A DNA stretch of 64,000 nt from Lathyrus oleraceus (GCF_024323335.1 NC_066581.1:227680539-227744538); one strand, 5' to 3'. Shown: positions 11,356 to 22,719, numbered from the stretch's first letter. Translations and numbers: made by a program. The notes: a model not told the origin generated them from the sequence alone.

Positions 11356-12390
11356 CTGGAACGAAGAAGTCTCTTAACCAGAATCTCAATCAAGAATGTG
11401 CCCTGCATATGGATAAACATGAGTTAGATGCAGATAAATGCAAAATGGGAATGATGTTGATGCATGCATGCAATGCACTGTGCCATCCTCCAAGTCATTT
11501 GATCATCAACTGTACGGAAACCCCGGTCTCTGATCACAACCATCCGAGGGACTGAATAATCATAAATCCGACTTGGGAGGTTCCGAAATAAACGGAACCA
11601 GAGGATATATCACCATCATCACCAGACAATCACTGAACTGATAACCACAACAACATCTGAATCAACCCAGGGAATCCTGAAATAAACGGATCCCCACTGA
11701 TAAATACCGCGGACAGAACTCCGGCGTCTCAGAAATAAATATCCATAAATCCGCCTCATAAATAGAACCCAGCTCAAGAAATGAACCATTAGTCACCATC
11801 CCAGATTCACCAACAGAAACATTCATCTGTAAGAATCAACCCTCCCCTCACAGGTGAATTCTAACAAGGTCATCCTAAGGCGGATAATGGTCTCGACAAT
11901 CGGGCAAAGATACTCAACGGGTTTGCCCTTTCGGGTGTGCCGTTGCAGCTCTCTTAAGATCATCTAAACCAAAGATCCGGGAAAGAACGGTCACCGAAGT
12001 CAACAGCTCAAAAGAGATAACCCAACCAAAGTGGAATAACTCCACCCGGAAGGACTCTCTCAGATGAACCTCGTCCGGCTTGTGGTATGTCACGTCGCAA
12101 CAACATGCTGATCCAACATGTGAGGAAACGTGAGACCACACTAATCCTAGGTGTATACTCGGGCCTGGGTTTTAGCCCCACTCAGAACACCCACCCCAAA
12201 TCAGAGGAACCAACCTATACAAAATCCAGCACAATGATAATATGATGCATGCAAACATATATGCAAATATATACACAGTACAACAATCATAAATGCCATA
12301 AATAAAACAGCAAAAGCAACTAAAACTACCCTAGAGAGCGCTAGGATTGACTCGCTTAGGGAAGATGGACCAGCAATAGGTCAACTTCGA
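11356..12390 (-). other. Ogre 5' untranslated leader
   Basis: This lies between the PBS and ORF1. No gene seen. A plus-strand frame at 11328-11555 and a minus frame at 11914-12141 have no recognisable motifs. The region contains repeated short AAATAAACGGA and CCGGAA-type segments (11580-11880). Confidence 0.55.
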
Positions 12391-12410
12391 AGTCCCCAGC
12401 AGAGTCGCCA
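12391..12410 (-). other. Primer binding site, tRNA-Arg type, of the Ogre element
   Basis: On the minus strand TGGCGACTCTGCTGGGGACT starts two bases inside the LTR end. The TGGCGACTCTGCTGGGGA form is the PBS used by Ogre/Tat elements. It fixes the LTR end at 12413 and shows the element's 5' end is on the right. Confidence 0.88.
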
Positions 12411-12781
12411 GCTGTCGCAACGCGAAAAACAACCGGCGGCAAAAGACAAATCAAACAGAGCCGCCACCGTGCGTTATTTATCCCAAAGGAGGGAAAGGAA
12501 ACGCTCGAAGTAAACCTGGAAAGGAATGGTCTTACGACCGGAGATTACAAGGTACGGGAGTCGGTTACGCAAGGGGAAGATATTATCACCCCTCACGTCC
12601 GTCGTATTCGACGGGATCCACGATCAAAAGAATAGAATAAGGTTGCTAAATAACTGCTCAAAAGAATGCACACACACTGGAATAAAACACAGAGGGAAGA
12701 AGACGGAGGAAGCGGACTCGGCAGGATATCGCATCCTGGGCCTACGTAGTTTGTCAGAAACAAACATCAGAGTCGACGTAG

Positions 12782-13819
12782 TTCGGGGAAATGGAAAATG
12801 GGCTCGCTAGGATATTGCATCCTATGCCTACGTATCTTCTCTATCCAGAGAAGAATTAGAACACTCATAGTTCGGCTAACGAACGCCGAAACAAAACTCA
12901 ATACAAAGACGCTGAGACGTCAAAAGAAACACACAAACGGAAACAGACTGCCAATGGCTGGTCTTACGTCTGACTCTGAACAAACAAACGCAAATAGGAT
13001 ACGAAATGCCAATCGCTGGTCTTACATCCATCTCCTAACACACACAAAAAGGTTATCAAACAGACAAGTTAATAGGGAGTCTGGCATTCGAGCCTAATAA
13101 CTGTCACACAAACACCAAGAAGACGCTGAGACGTCAGAAGAAACAAAGATGTTGAACAAACAGACTAAAAGGGAGTCTGGAACTCGGACCTAATAGTTGT
13201 CAAGCAAAACACACACAAAAAGAAAAAGGGGCGCCCGGAGAGATCTCGCATGATCTCCTGCCTACGTACCTCATCTGGTATGAGGATCAGGGCGATGTAG
13301 TTCGGGGAAATGGAAAACGGACTCGCTAGGATATCGCATCCTATGCCTACGTATCTTATTTATCCAGAGAAGAATCAGAACACTCGTAGTTCAGCTAACG
13401 CACGCCAAAACAAAACTCAATACAAAGACGCTGAGACGTCAAAAGAAACACACAAACGGAAACAGACTGCCAATGGTTGGTCTTACGTCTGACTCCGAAC
13501 AAACAAACGCAAATAGGATACGGAATGTCAATCGCTGGTCTTACATCCATCTCCTAACACACACAAAAAGGTTATCAAACAGACAAGTTAATAGGGAGTC
13601 TGGCACTCGAGCCTAATAACTGTCACACAAACACCAAGAAGACGCTGAGACGTTAGAAGAAACAAAGATGTTGAACACACAGACTAAAAGGGAGTCTGGA
13701 ACTCGGACCTAATAGCTGTCAAGAAAAACACACACAAAAAGAAAAAGGGGCGCCCGGAGAGATCTTGCACGATCTCCTGCCTACGTACCTCATCTGGTAT
13801 GAGGATCAGGGCGACGTAG
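12782..13819. repeat. Two tandem 519-bp units inside the Ogre LTR
   Basis: TTCGGGGAAATGGAAAA and the downstream GCATCCTATGCCTACGTATC segment recur with a 519-bp offset (12782, 13301, and a partial third start at 13820). The units are close copies with scattered substitutions. The corresponding part of the other LTR lies outside the window. Confidence 0.85.
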
Positions 13820-16459
13820 TTCCCCTTAACAGGGGAGAAACTTTCTCCTAACCAGAGACCGGGGAATAACAAACTAAAAGGGAGACTGACTCGAGCCTAA
13901 TAGTTGTCATGCAATCCACAATAGTCCTAGGTTGAGGTATCTAAACAGATCCTAACTCGCACAGGAAGCAAGTTGAAACAGCAAATAAATAGCAAGTAAA
14001 CATCACAGGTGAACAGGTATCACACACTATATGCAAACAAGCGGCTCATACAAGGCTGGGCTTTAGTCAAGGGGTCATATCAACCTCGACAAACAAGCCA
14101 ACACTGGAAGGGGTATCTGAGGCTCTTAACCACTGACATTGACCGTCAGGGTGAGCAGATGAAAGGTAATGAGGGTAAGACCTCATAGCTCTTAACCCTG
14201 GCCAGGGTGAGCTCAAGATAAAGAAGGTGCGGGGGTCCAGAATGAGGGACCCTATTCCACCTGACTGACTATACAAGATTTTGGGTTTTTATTCAAAAGC
14301 CTCAACACGTAGTGCGAGCATAATGAAAGACTCAACTGAATAGCAGGGGATTGATTGCAAATCCCTTCTATCTGCCAATGCCTCTTCACTTAGGAGGACT
14401 TTGAATTACATGACACAAATATAAACAATCACAAGCATTGCCTCTTAAGGAGGGCTTAAGACAGGTGCCTGCCAAAAGAAATGGCAGGACTTCCAGACTA
14501 CATGGAGAATAGAATGGTTACCTAGGTGGTATGTCAACCACAAGCAAAGCAAAGCTCAAGCAATGAGCTAAAGCGGCTAAAGTACCTGTGCGAAAGTCAA
14601 ACAAGTCAATATTCACATTCAAACAAATCCAACAAACAGTCAACAGTGTTACAACCAATATGCACACAAGGCAAGTCAACAACTCAACAACTCAAGTGAG
14701 TTTATCACCAAGGAACCTACAACACAACCATGGTTAGTGTACAAAGCAAATTTGCATCTCAAGTCATGAGATTGCATCAACCACTAGAGCTAATAGCTTG
14801 AACCTGAAATACAAAGCTCAAAAGATGAGTCCAAACCACTAGCACAAAGGCTAGGGTCAAAGGCATAGCAAAAAGCCAAAACAGAAGTGGATATTCAGCA
14901 TGAAGCATATTTAATCAAATAAGAACATGTCCTAAAAAGGACCAAACTCAAAACAAATGGCAAAGTCATCTCATGAGCAAGATATGGCAAAGGCAATTAC
15001 AAAGCACACAATTGGACATCAAGAATCAAAATTCCACATTAAAACAGAAATGAATCAAACAATCATGGAAATTTTTATGTGCATACAACGTGTTAAACAC
15101 AAGCCTCATGCAAAAGATTGGAACCAGAGGAGCTCAATTGACCTAGAAATGAAAATGAACAAGTATGACAACAAATTGTGTGACACACATTGTCACACCA
15201 TACATCCATGTGCCTAAGACAGAGATGAAAAATGATAAAAATGCACAACCAAGCCTCAAAAATCATGCAACATGTTAGGAATTATCACACCAAATTTCAA
15301 ATCAATTGACCAATGTATGAGCATTTCACAATAGAATGAATGAAGCATGTCACATTTGCATACATGTCCAAAGAACCAAACACATTTAAAATTCCAGAAA
15401 TGATAAAATCATGAAATCACAACCACAAAATACTAGACATCCATATAAACATGTGAGAAAAAATTTGGAATTATATGGATTAATTTTCAATTTGTTAGGA
15501 TTTTTTGAAGTTAAGTAAAATATTTGGAAATAATATGAAATAAATGTTGAAAAATGGAAAGAAATGGAAAAGGTGAGGTTAATTTGAAAAACGCTGTCAG
15601 CTGGAATCGAAGTGAGGATATGCGCTTCCCAAAACGACGCCGTTTTAGGCCAAGGCTGAAAAAATAAAAAAAACATTTCCAATGTTGCGCCTGGGAATCG
15701 AAGCAGGTTGGGGCGCTGGGCAAAACGGCGCCGTTTTGGTGCTCAAACCTTAAGTTTCCATAGGCGGCGGCGCTACAGTTCCTGGCGGTGGTTTCCACCG
15801 TCTTCTTCATGAAGACGGTGGTGCAACAACATGCTCAACATTTTTTTTTTTTGCAGAATTTTATAAAGTTTATATCATTGGAAAGGTCTCGGCCTGTAGA
15901 TCTCAGATATGCTAATGGTTTGGCCTAATTCTCTATAGATTTTCTGGATCGAAGCAAATAACAAACCTAGATCTAAACTTTAATTCAACATAACTTCTTC
16001 ATTTTTCATCCAAATTTCATGAAATTTATATCAGAATAACCAGCATGCAAAGATCTACCATAACATGTCCATAAAATTAAGAATTAAGAGCTTCGAATTT
16101 TCACCAACTTAGAATGGCAGTGATGAAAACAGCGTGTTCAAAGCCTCAAAAGTGTGTAGATCTTCTCCTTTGCTCTTGTTATGAAGCTTGATGTAGAAAT
16201 GGATGCTTGCCACGACCTAAATCTTGCTTAATTTGGAACTTCCATCTTCATGTTCTTGAGCTTGATGCATATGAATCTTCACCAATTTCTTCAAACCAAA
16301 GACCAAATCCTACTCAATGATGCATGCTGAACCAGAATATGCAGAGAAATTCATGCCTTGTGTGAAGAAATTTTGAATTTCAATGAGAGAGAATTTTGGA
16401 GGGAAGAGAAAATTCTAGATCTAGAAAATGTGTAAACTGAAAATTCTGTTATGATTTAC

Positions 16460-16467
16460 TATTTATA
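16460..16467 (-). promoter_or_regulatory. TATA box of the Ogre 5' LTR
   Basis: TATAAATA on the minus strand within AT-rich U3/R context. It is the likely transcription start region for the element. Confidence 0.6.
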
Positions 16468-17719
16468 TGCCATGCTAATTACCATGCTAATCCTAATTTG
16501 TGATGGTTAATGAAAATTAGCAATAATTGGAATGGAATGCAAAAAATGGAAAATGATGTATCATGGCCATGCACCACGTGAATAGTAGCATGCAAATGCT
16601 CACATTCACTTAAAATCAGCCAAAAAACACAAGGCAAGTGGTATTTTACTCATGTGATGCACCAAATTTGAATTTGGCATTTTCCCTCCAAAATGTTCAT
16701 GAATGAGCAAATGGTCATGTGATGAAATTTCATGCAATGCCATGATGGATTTGGAAATTATAGGTCAAGACAAGAAATTTGCAAAAAGAGGGACTCATTT
16801 TGGAGCTTTGGTTCAAAAGTTATGGCATTTGGAAGTTCCATGCACACTTGATGATCATTTGAGCATAACTCCTCAACCATTCATCATAAATTCATGATCT
16901 TTGACTTTTTGGAAATGGGAGAGAAAGATCTTCAACTTTCATGTTGGACAAAATTTTATTTGAAGCTTCCTTGATGTGGGAAAGTCAAGTTGAAGATGGT
17001 CCAAAAACTTGCTATTTTTGGAAACTTTCAATTACAGGTCACTTTCCATTTTGGGAAACTTTTGATCTGAATTCAAATTCTTCAAGGTATGTGTTTGACA
17101 TGATGAATGAACCTCTTTGGGACATGAATGAAGTGTCTCAACTCATTTCTCCCCCTCCTAGCCCTCAGTTGACTTTCAGTTGACTTTTAAGGGGCCCATA
17201 TGACTTGAAAATGCACTGTGGACCTTGAGCCTCTACCACCTGATGAAATGGCTCAGAAATGAACCCCTAGCTCCAATAAGCTCTCCACATAACCATGTGA
17301 TCTCCATCTCAATAGAATACTTCACCTCCTTGAAAATCCCTGGTTGGAATGGAAGTCACTGATTAGGGTTGACCAGAGGTCAAAACCCTAATCCAAAGGA
17401 ACTTGGGCAAGCACAATGAAACCCTGGATGATGATAGAACCATGATGATGGTGACATACCCTTACAACCAAGATAATGCTCAACCTTTGAAGGATCAAGA
17501 ATCCCTGATGAGATGCAAAACCCTCAGATGATTGATCATCAATTCATTAAGACCCTCAGGCTTGAACCGTGTCACTTCTCCATCTCTGAAAAGACTTTGG
17601 AGGATGAGTTCATTATTTCCACATGATATGCAATATGCAAATGCCTAATGTCCTAAAACATGAAATGCAATATGCTAAACTAGTCCCAAGAAGAGGAGGG
17701 CAAATTTTGAGGTGTTACA

Positions 17720-18665
17720 GTTATTACTGGTCCTGATCATGCTTTCATTCAGCAACTTAAGCAATAATTACAGGCCTCATTTCACATAAAAGATTTGGTT
17801 AATATACACTATTTTCTTGGTCTTTAGGTTCATTCTACATCCAAGGGTATCTTTCTCCATCAACACAAGTATGTTACATATTTTATTTCTATGACCTGTT
17901 TCAAATCGGCTAATCCGTTAGATACTCCTCTTGAGGTTAATGTTAAATATCATCGTGATAATGGTGATATTTTACCTGATCGCTTATTGTATCGACAACT
18001 TGTGGGTAGCCTCAATTATTTGACTATTACTCGCCCTGACATATCTTTTGATGTTCAACAAGTAAGCCAATTCATGTATTCTCCTCGCCATCTTCACTTG
18101 GTTGCTGTTCGTCGTATAATTCTCTACTTAAAGGTAACCTCTCACTGTGAATTATTCTTTCAGTTGGAATTTCTCTTCAGTTGAGTGCTTATAGTGATGT
18201 TGATTTGGCAGGGTATCCTGATACTCGTCGATTTGTTATTGGTTGGTGCATGTTTCTTGGTTCTTCATTATTCTCATGGAAAAGTAAGAAGCAAGAAAGA
18301 GTTTCTAAATCTTCTACTAAATCAAAGTATTGGGCCATGTTTGTTGTTTGTTCAAAAATACTTTGGCTTCGTGGTCTTTTTCTTGAACTTGGATTTCTCC
18401 AAACAGAGCCAACTTCACTTTATGTTGACAATACAAGTGCCACTCAAATTGTTGCAAATCCTGTTTTTCATGAAAGAACCAAACATATAGAAGTTGATTG
18501 TCATTCAAGACGTGACGCCTACGATGATCGAATGATATCACTTCCTCACGTAAGTACTCAGTTATAGGCTACAAATATTCTTACCAAGGTTGTTCCACGC
18601 CCACGACATCGGTTTCTTGTTAGCAAATTTATGCTCTTTGACCAGCCGCATCAATTTGAGGGGGG
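17720..18665 (+). pseudogene. Ty1/copia pol 3' fragment: RT C-terminus and RNase H
   Basis: The frame begins mid-gene with VITGPDHAFIQQLKQ, the sequence that follows the YVDD box of copia RT. It continues through FHIKDL, RLLYRQLVGSLNYLT and TRPDISFDVQQVSQFM, then after a stop and frameshift near 18181 gives the RNase H motifs YSDVDLAGYPDTRR and SWKSKKQERVSKSSTKSKYW, a LYVDNTSATQIVANP segment and ERTKHIEVDCH. Translation ends near PHQFEGG at about 18655. Internal stops make it a relic. The 5' part should lie left of the Ogre element, outside the window, because Ogre inserted next to the YVDD codons. Confidence 0.9.
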
Positions 18666-18930
18666 TGTTAATTAGGAAATAATCTTTGTATTTATTGTGA
18701 ATAATTTACTTTCATAGAATAGGAAATTAGTCATTACGAATGATAATTAGTCATTATGAATTGTAATTACCTGTAATTACTGACACTATTATATATAGTA
18801 TCAAATGCAATGAAAAAGGAGGAAGCCAATTTTCCTGATAGAAACTAATTGTTATTTGGTTGAGATTTTCAAGTAGCTTGAAACAATGAGGTTTCTATCA
18901 TTGGTGTTGACAAATTCTATTGAAAAGAAG
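18666..18930 (+). repeat. 3' LTR of the interrupted copia element (right end uncertain)
   Basis: The purine run GAGGGGGG just after the pol end acts as polypurine tract, and TGTTAATTAGG at 18666 begins the LTR. A TATATATA motif near 18790 fits an LTR promoter. I cannot fix the CA end without the partner LTR, so 18930 is approximate. Confidence 0.6.
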
Positions 18931-19328
18931 GAGGTTCTTCTCTCTAGATTTTTTTGGTAGTGATTATGTGGAAGGCAATAGATAAGACAATATTCTTCTT
19001 AAATCTTCAAATAGCTCATCGCTCAAAGAATCGATAGGACCAATAGGTGATTGTTACACACAAAGGCTTGGAGAAGATTGGTGATACTAGAAGATTCAAT
19101 ATGCATGAATCGAGTAAAGATTATGCATAAGAGTTTGGTATTACGCTATATACAAGTCCATATCTGGATAGGAGATTTATTTTTCTCAGCAATATTGTGG
19201 ATCAGTGGTTGTATGAACTATGACAATATTTTTCAAAATAAAAAGGAACGATGCATGTTCCAATGAGAAACCATTAGAGAGTGCAGTAGGCAAAGAGAGG
19301 GCGAACACCGAAGCACTCTAAATCCCAG

Positions 19329-19373
<45 letters not shown>

Positions 19374-19611
19374 TCTTGAATTTACTTTTCAGAGGATATT
19401 GCATGCTTAGGTATTCCAATTCTAGTGTAGTTTATCACTTATTCAATTGGTAGTGATTTATTACGTAAGTTTAAATTTTGTTAGAATTGGTGCCTAATCG
19501 AGTTGTATTTGTGATTAAATTCTGAGAAAAAATTGAGGTTATAATTCATTGATATTGAATCGTTGTATAAACATGTCTCATGAAATGTACAGTTGATCAA
19601 TTGAATACCTT
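18931..19611. other. Intergenic stretch with (CT)n microsatellite at 19333-19369
   Basis: No gene or TE hallmark recognised, apart from a pure CT repeat of about 18 units at 19333-19369. A short plus frame at 19051-19266 has no recognisable motif. Confidence 0.5.
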
Positions 19612-19623
19612 CACTACGCCAAA
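19612..19623. repeat. CACTA terminal inverted repeat, left
   Basis: CACTACGCCAAA, the inverse complement of 23415-23426. CTT precedes it as target duplication. Confidence 0.95.
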
Positions 19624-19799
19624 TAAGGGAAAAGAGGGCGCTTATTTTGGCCTATAACAGCGCTTTTAAGCGCCCTCTAATCTGGCGCTGGCATAGGTAA
19701 AGACAGCGCTTTGTTCTCCTGGAGAAAGCGCTGTCTAAAGTGGCCACATTATAGTGCGCTTTAAGAAAAAAGCGCCCTCTGGAGTGGTCCATACAGGGA

Positions 19800-20155
19800 C
19801 ACCTTAGAGGGCGCTTTCTGGTAAAAGCGCCCTCTAAAGTTGTCAGTGTAAAGTGTTTAGAGGGCGCTTTCAGGAAAAAGCGCCCTCTAAAGTTGTCATT
19901 GTAAAGTGTTTAGAGGGCGCTTTCAGGAAAAAGCGCCCTCTAAAGTTGTCAATGTAAAGTGTTTAGAGGGCGCTTTCAGGAAAAAGCGCCCTCTAAAGTT
20001 GTCATTGTAAAGTGTTTAGAGGGCGCTTTCAGGAAAAAACGCCCTCTAAAGTTGTCAATGTAAAGTGTTTAGAGGGCGCTTTCAGGAAAAAGCGCCCTCT
20101 AAAGTTGTCAATGTAAAGTGTTTAGAGGGCGCTTTCTGGACAAAGCGCTCTCTAA
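19800..20155. repeat. CACTA left subterminal array, 53-bp units
   Basis: GTGTTTAGAGGGCGCTTTC recurs at 19853, 19906, 19959, 20012, 20065 and 20118, exactly 53 bp apart. Each unit holds an inverted pair GAGGGCGCTTTC...AAAGCGCCCTC that could fold into a stem with an 8-11 nt loop. Such motif-dense subterminal repeats are the transposase-binding zones of CACTA elements. Confidence 0.92.
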
Positions 20156-20577
20156 AGTGTTAGTTATTTTAAAAAAATTTGTTTGAAAAACAGTGGATAT
20201 ATATTTAATTGGTAACCTGTTCGCATGCTGCAAAAGTGTAAAATTCATATTGATTTCATCCTTTAATCCAATGTTATACACCATTAATCCATTGATATAT
20301 ACAACATGAATCCATTTATATACAACATTAATCCTCCATATATACAACATTAATATATGATTCTTTGATCAACAATATACAACAACATATTCTCAAAGTA
20401 CTACAATTAAGAGAATAAAACATAGCAACCAACACCCAGTGACCACTGTATCCAAAATCTGTCTAGTAGTTCTAACCAATACTAAACAAAAACGCCCATC
20501 CACCCATGGTGGCAAACATGTTCTGTATATCCAAAAGCTGTCTAGTAGTTCTATCGCACATCCATACAAAATAAGGC
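20156..20577. other. CACTA interior without recognisable gene
   Basis: AT-rich. It holds degenerate repeats of ATATACAACATTAATCC (20270-20370) and a short duplicated CTGTCTAGTAGTTCTA segment (about 20461 and 20537). It may be the 3' untranslated part of the minus-strand gene. Confidence 0.4.
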
Positions 20578-22592
20578 TCAACCAAAACAACAGATGGCAG
20601 CATAAGTAGTCCCCTGCAAAAAGAACACGTCCAAATACAAATAACACGGAACTGTCAAAAGGCGATTGAGCAACAAATAGTAAACAATGGCATAAAGTTA
20701 AATGACATAGCTAATATTACCTGAATTCCTGCATGGCTGTTAAGGTAAAAATCAAATTCCCTAGGGTGACAAATGCCGGTGTCTACCACGGTTCCTTTGA
20801 CAATTTAGAACAACAAAATCAGCAAAAAGTGATAAATTCAAATGATAATATATACCAGCTGCGTTGAGAAATATATTGAAAAAACCTGGCATAATTTTTC
20901 CACTTCTATCGGTCTCTTTGGGGTTGACAGGAAAGAGACGGGTGTGATGTCTCTTTTGGACCACTACAAAAGTAACTTTAGGTAGATACCCATCCTCTAT
21001 TGAGACACAAGCCTGATGAAAAAAAATTAAAAATTAAACGCAGAGAATTTAGTGGTGTATTTTATGAACGACAAAGTATAAAGAAATCAACTTTGAGAAG
21101 TCCTAAATTCTGCCTACAATACAGGGCTGCAAAGTTGATGCAACAAAAAACATATAACAATATATGGTAAGTACCTGTATCTCCGACCATATTTTTTCTT
21201 TGCCAACCTTCAAGTCCGGACTTCTCCAATTATCACATGTAATCGGAATATGTTGTCGAACAAGGAAACCAATGTAACTTGCCAACATTGAACCCTTATC
21301 TTTTGAAGATAGAATTGATATATGTTTAGATGGACATGTTCCATTGTCGTAGAGGGATACTTTCAAATATCCAGCATCATCATCTACGCGAACGAGGCTT
21401 GACGATAATAGAGCATCTCCATCTAAACAAATATCAATTGATACTTTCGAGCATCCCTTGCCCCTTGCACGAATGATTGACTTCATAATAGCCATTTTAC
21501 CTGTAAAAAAGAAAACAATTAAAATCAGATGACAAATGTAAAAACAATTAAAATCATAAAAGTCATTTTACCTGTAATAAAGAAAACAATTAAAATCATT
21601 TGACCTGTACCTTTTTCACTAAGTTCTCTTTCTTTTCTTGGTTGGAATATGTTCTACATGTCTCTTAACAACACGGACGGTTGGATTGATCCAAATACCC
21701 TCATTATGATCATTTCTAATATATGAATCATTTGATATATTATTCTCATCTTGATCATTTCTGGTAAACGATTCAATCTCAACATCAATATCACCTTGAT
21801 CTCCAGTGTTTTCATCAATTACTTTGTTGGAAAAAAGAACTATAGACCATTTCGTACTTTTCAGATCATTGACATAGAACACTTGTCTAGCTTGAGAGGC
21901 TAGAATAAAAGACTCATCTTTGTATCCCACCCTATTAAGATCCACTTGCAAAAATCCTGACTTATCCATTCGAATGCCGTTATTATTTTCAACCCACTTG
22001 CAACCAAATATAGGAATCTGAAACTTCTCATAATCAAACACCCAAATGCGCTCGATAACACCAAAATACGACAGATTTGCAAATTTGGGGTTTAAGTCCT
22101 TCACACTTGATATGTGCATTGCTTCAGCTACCACGGTGACACCACTATTCTGCATAGTACTTTTATCATCTTGTTCTTTGGTATAAAATGTGTATCCATT
22201 AATCGCGTATGCGCTATAAGAAAAAACATGGAAACTTGGACCATATGCTAAGCATCTCAACCTTTCTGTTATTGAAGCGGGATCTGAATAATACTTTGAA
22301 TAAATATGATCCTTAAACCAAGGTATAAAACATCGATTGTGCTCTCGTACTATCCAATTTTCATTTCTATTGGGATTTAAACCTCGGAGAACATCCTTGT
22401 GAATTTCAACATACGGCTCAACCTCATTCTCATTGTGCAGAACATACAAATGCACTTGATCCCGTTCGACCCTTGATACTGCCACGATTTTATTTCCAAT
22501 TAGATTTTTTCCTTCTTTCTTTTCTTTCTTTTCCAAATAGGGCAAAGCTAAAACGAAACAAACGTACCTTTGGTGCCAGAAGGAGGAAACAT
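20578..22592 (-). CDS. Predicted chimeric CACTA gene: TnpA-like N-terminus fused in frame to ARGONAUTE PIWI exons
   Basis: Five-exon model on the minus strand: 22592-22568 (starts MFPPSGTK), 21500-21175, 21012-20886, 20794-20721 and 20613-20578 (stop TGA). Every junction has GT/AG: AAAG/GTACG, TTTTTTACAG/GTAAAATGG, ATACAG/GTACTT, TTCATCAG/GCTTGT, GCCAG/GTTTTT, GTCAAAG/GAACC, ATTCAG/GTAATA, TTTTTGCAG/GGGACT. Frame is kept throughout, giving 588 nt and 195 residues. Exon 2 has the TnpA/pttA-like motifs [26 protein letters not shown] and [18 protein letters not shown]. Exons 3-4 are ARGONAUTE sequence. Intron 1 contains the TNP2 remnant, matching the En/Spm layout where TnpD frames lie in the first TnpA intron. 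Splicing, expression and function are inferred, not shown. A chance in-frame join is possible, and the last exon is only 11 codons. Confidence 0.6.
20721..21012 (-). pseudogene. Captured ARGONAUTE PIWI-domain fragment (two exons plus introns)
   Basis: Exon 21012-20886 encodes [15 protein letters not shown], the PIWI hallmark [13 protein letters not shown] and [10 protein letters not shown]. Exon 20794-20721 encodes [19 protein letters not shown] and HAGIQ. Together this is 67 codons in phase, split by an intron between the G and T of PG/TVVD, with flanking introns before ACVS and after AGIQ; plant AGO1/5/10-type genes place exon borders in this area. Right after the last intron the first bases GGGACTA agree with the usual next exon, then homology stops (20606), marking the capture edge. 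In the host, ARGONAUTE binds small RNAs and silences targets. The segment lies between the second catalytic Asp and the catalytic His, so it contains no catalytic residue and cannot slice by itself. Retained introns show DNA-level capture. Confidence 0.9.
21619..22545 (-). pseudogene. CACTA TNP2 C-terminal remnant (DUF4218 end plus DUF4216)
   Basis: A 308-residue open frame. Residues about 25-90 ([20 protein letters not shown], then [10 protein letters not shown]) look like the end of the DUF4218-type region, and residues about 170-245 hold the DUF4216 features ([40 protein letters not shown]). These domains form the C-terminus of TNP2, the transposase of plant CACTA elements. The catalytic Transposase_21/TNP2 core that should precede them is absent, so the frame begins abruptly at [12 protein letters not shown]. 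The C-terminal tail is basic (KKRKRT). The long uninterrupted frame shows little decay, although catalysis is lost. It lies within the first intron of the TnpA-like gene model. Confidence 0.85.
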
Positions 22593-22719
22593 CGTAGATC
22601 TAACAGAGGTGGAAGGAGAACGCCTTAGAACCCTAACGTGAAAAAGAACGAAAATAACAGAGAGTGAAATAACAAAACGCGCAGTATGTTATAATTTTAA
22701 TGTTTACTAAAGGGGACCT

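Larger units (their letters stand above)
1..17719 (-). mobile_element. Ogre-like Ty3/gypsy (Tat lineage) LTR retrotransposon, internally deleted, left end outside window
   Basis: This is a very large LTR retrotransposon read right to left. Seen in the sequence: two near-identical long terminal repeats (1-2187 and 15529-17719 align with roughly 25-30 mismatches by eye), a PBS next to the right LTR, a purine-rich tract next to the left LTR, an extra ORF1 before gag, and pol fragments in the order gag, RT, RNase H, integrase. Known of the family: Ogre elements of Fabeae legumes have about 5 kb LTRs, ORF1 upstream of gag-pro, an intron between pro and RT, and a variable 3' UTR with tandem repeats. 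All of these have a counterpart here. The internal region (2188-12412, 10.2 kb) is shorter than I expect for an intact Ogre, which fits four apparent deletions in the polyprotein region. The copy is therefore non-autonomous. The low LTR divergence suggests fairly recent insertion. The base pairs right of 17719 continue a copia RT gene, so the element is nested. Confidence 0.9.
12413..17719 (-). repeat. 5' LTR of the Ogre element, 5.3 kb
   Basis: On the minus strand the LTR runs from TGTAACACC at 17719 to TTGCGACA at 12413, with TG...CA ends, 5307 bp. A TATA box is at 16460-16467, giving a U3 of about 1.25 kb and an exceptionally long R-U5 of about 4 kb. The first bases beyond it on the plus strand (GTTAT, 17720-17724) should be the target duplication; the matching copy is outside the window. 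Confidence 0.9.

Noticed and set aside
20721..21012. The ARGONAUTE fragment as a functional AGO gene
   Set aside because: Only 67 codons between catalytic residues, no PAZ, MID or full PIWI domain, and it is enclosed within CACTA ends.
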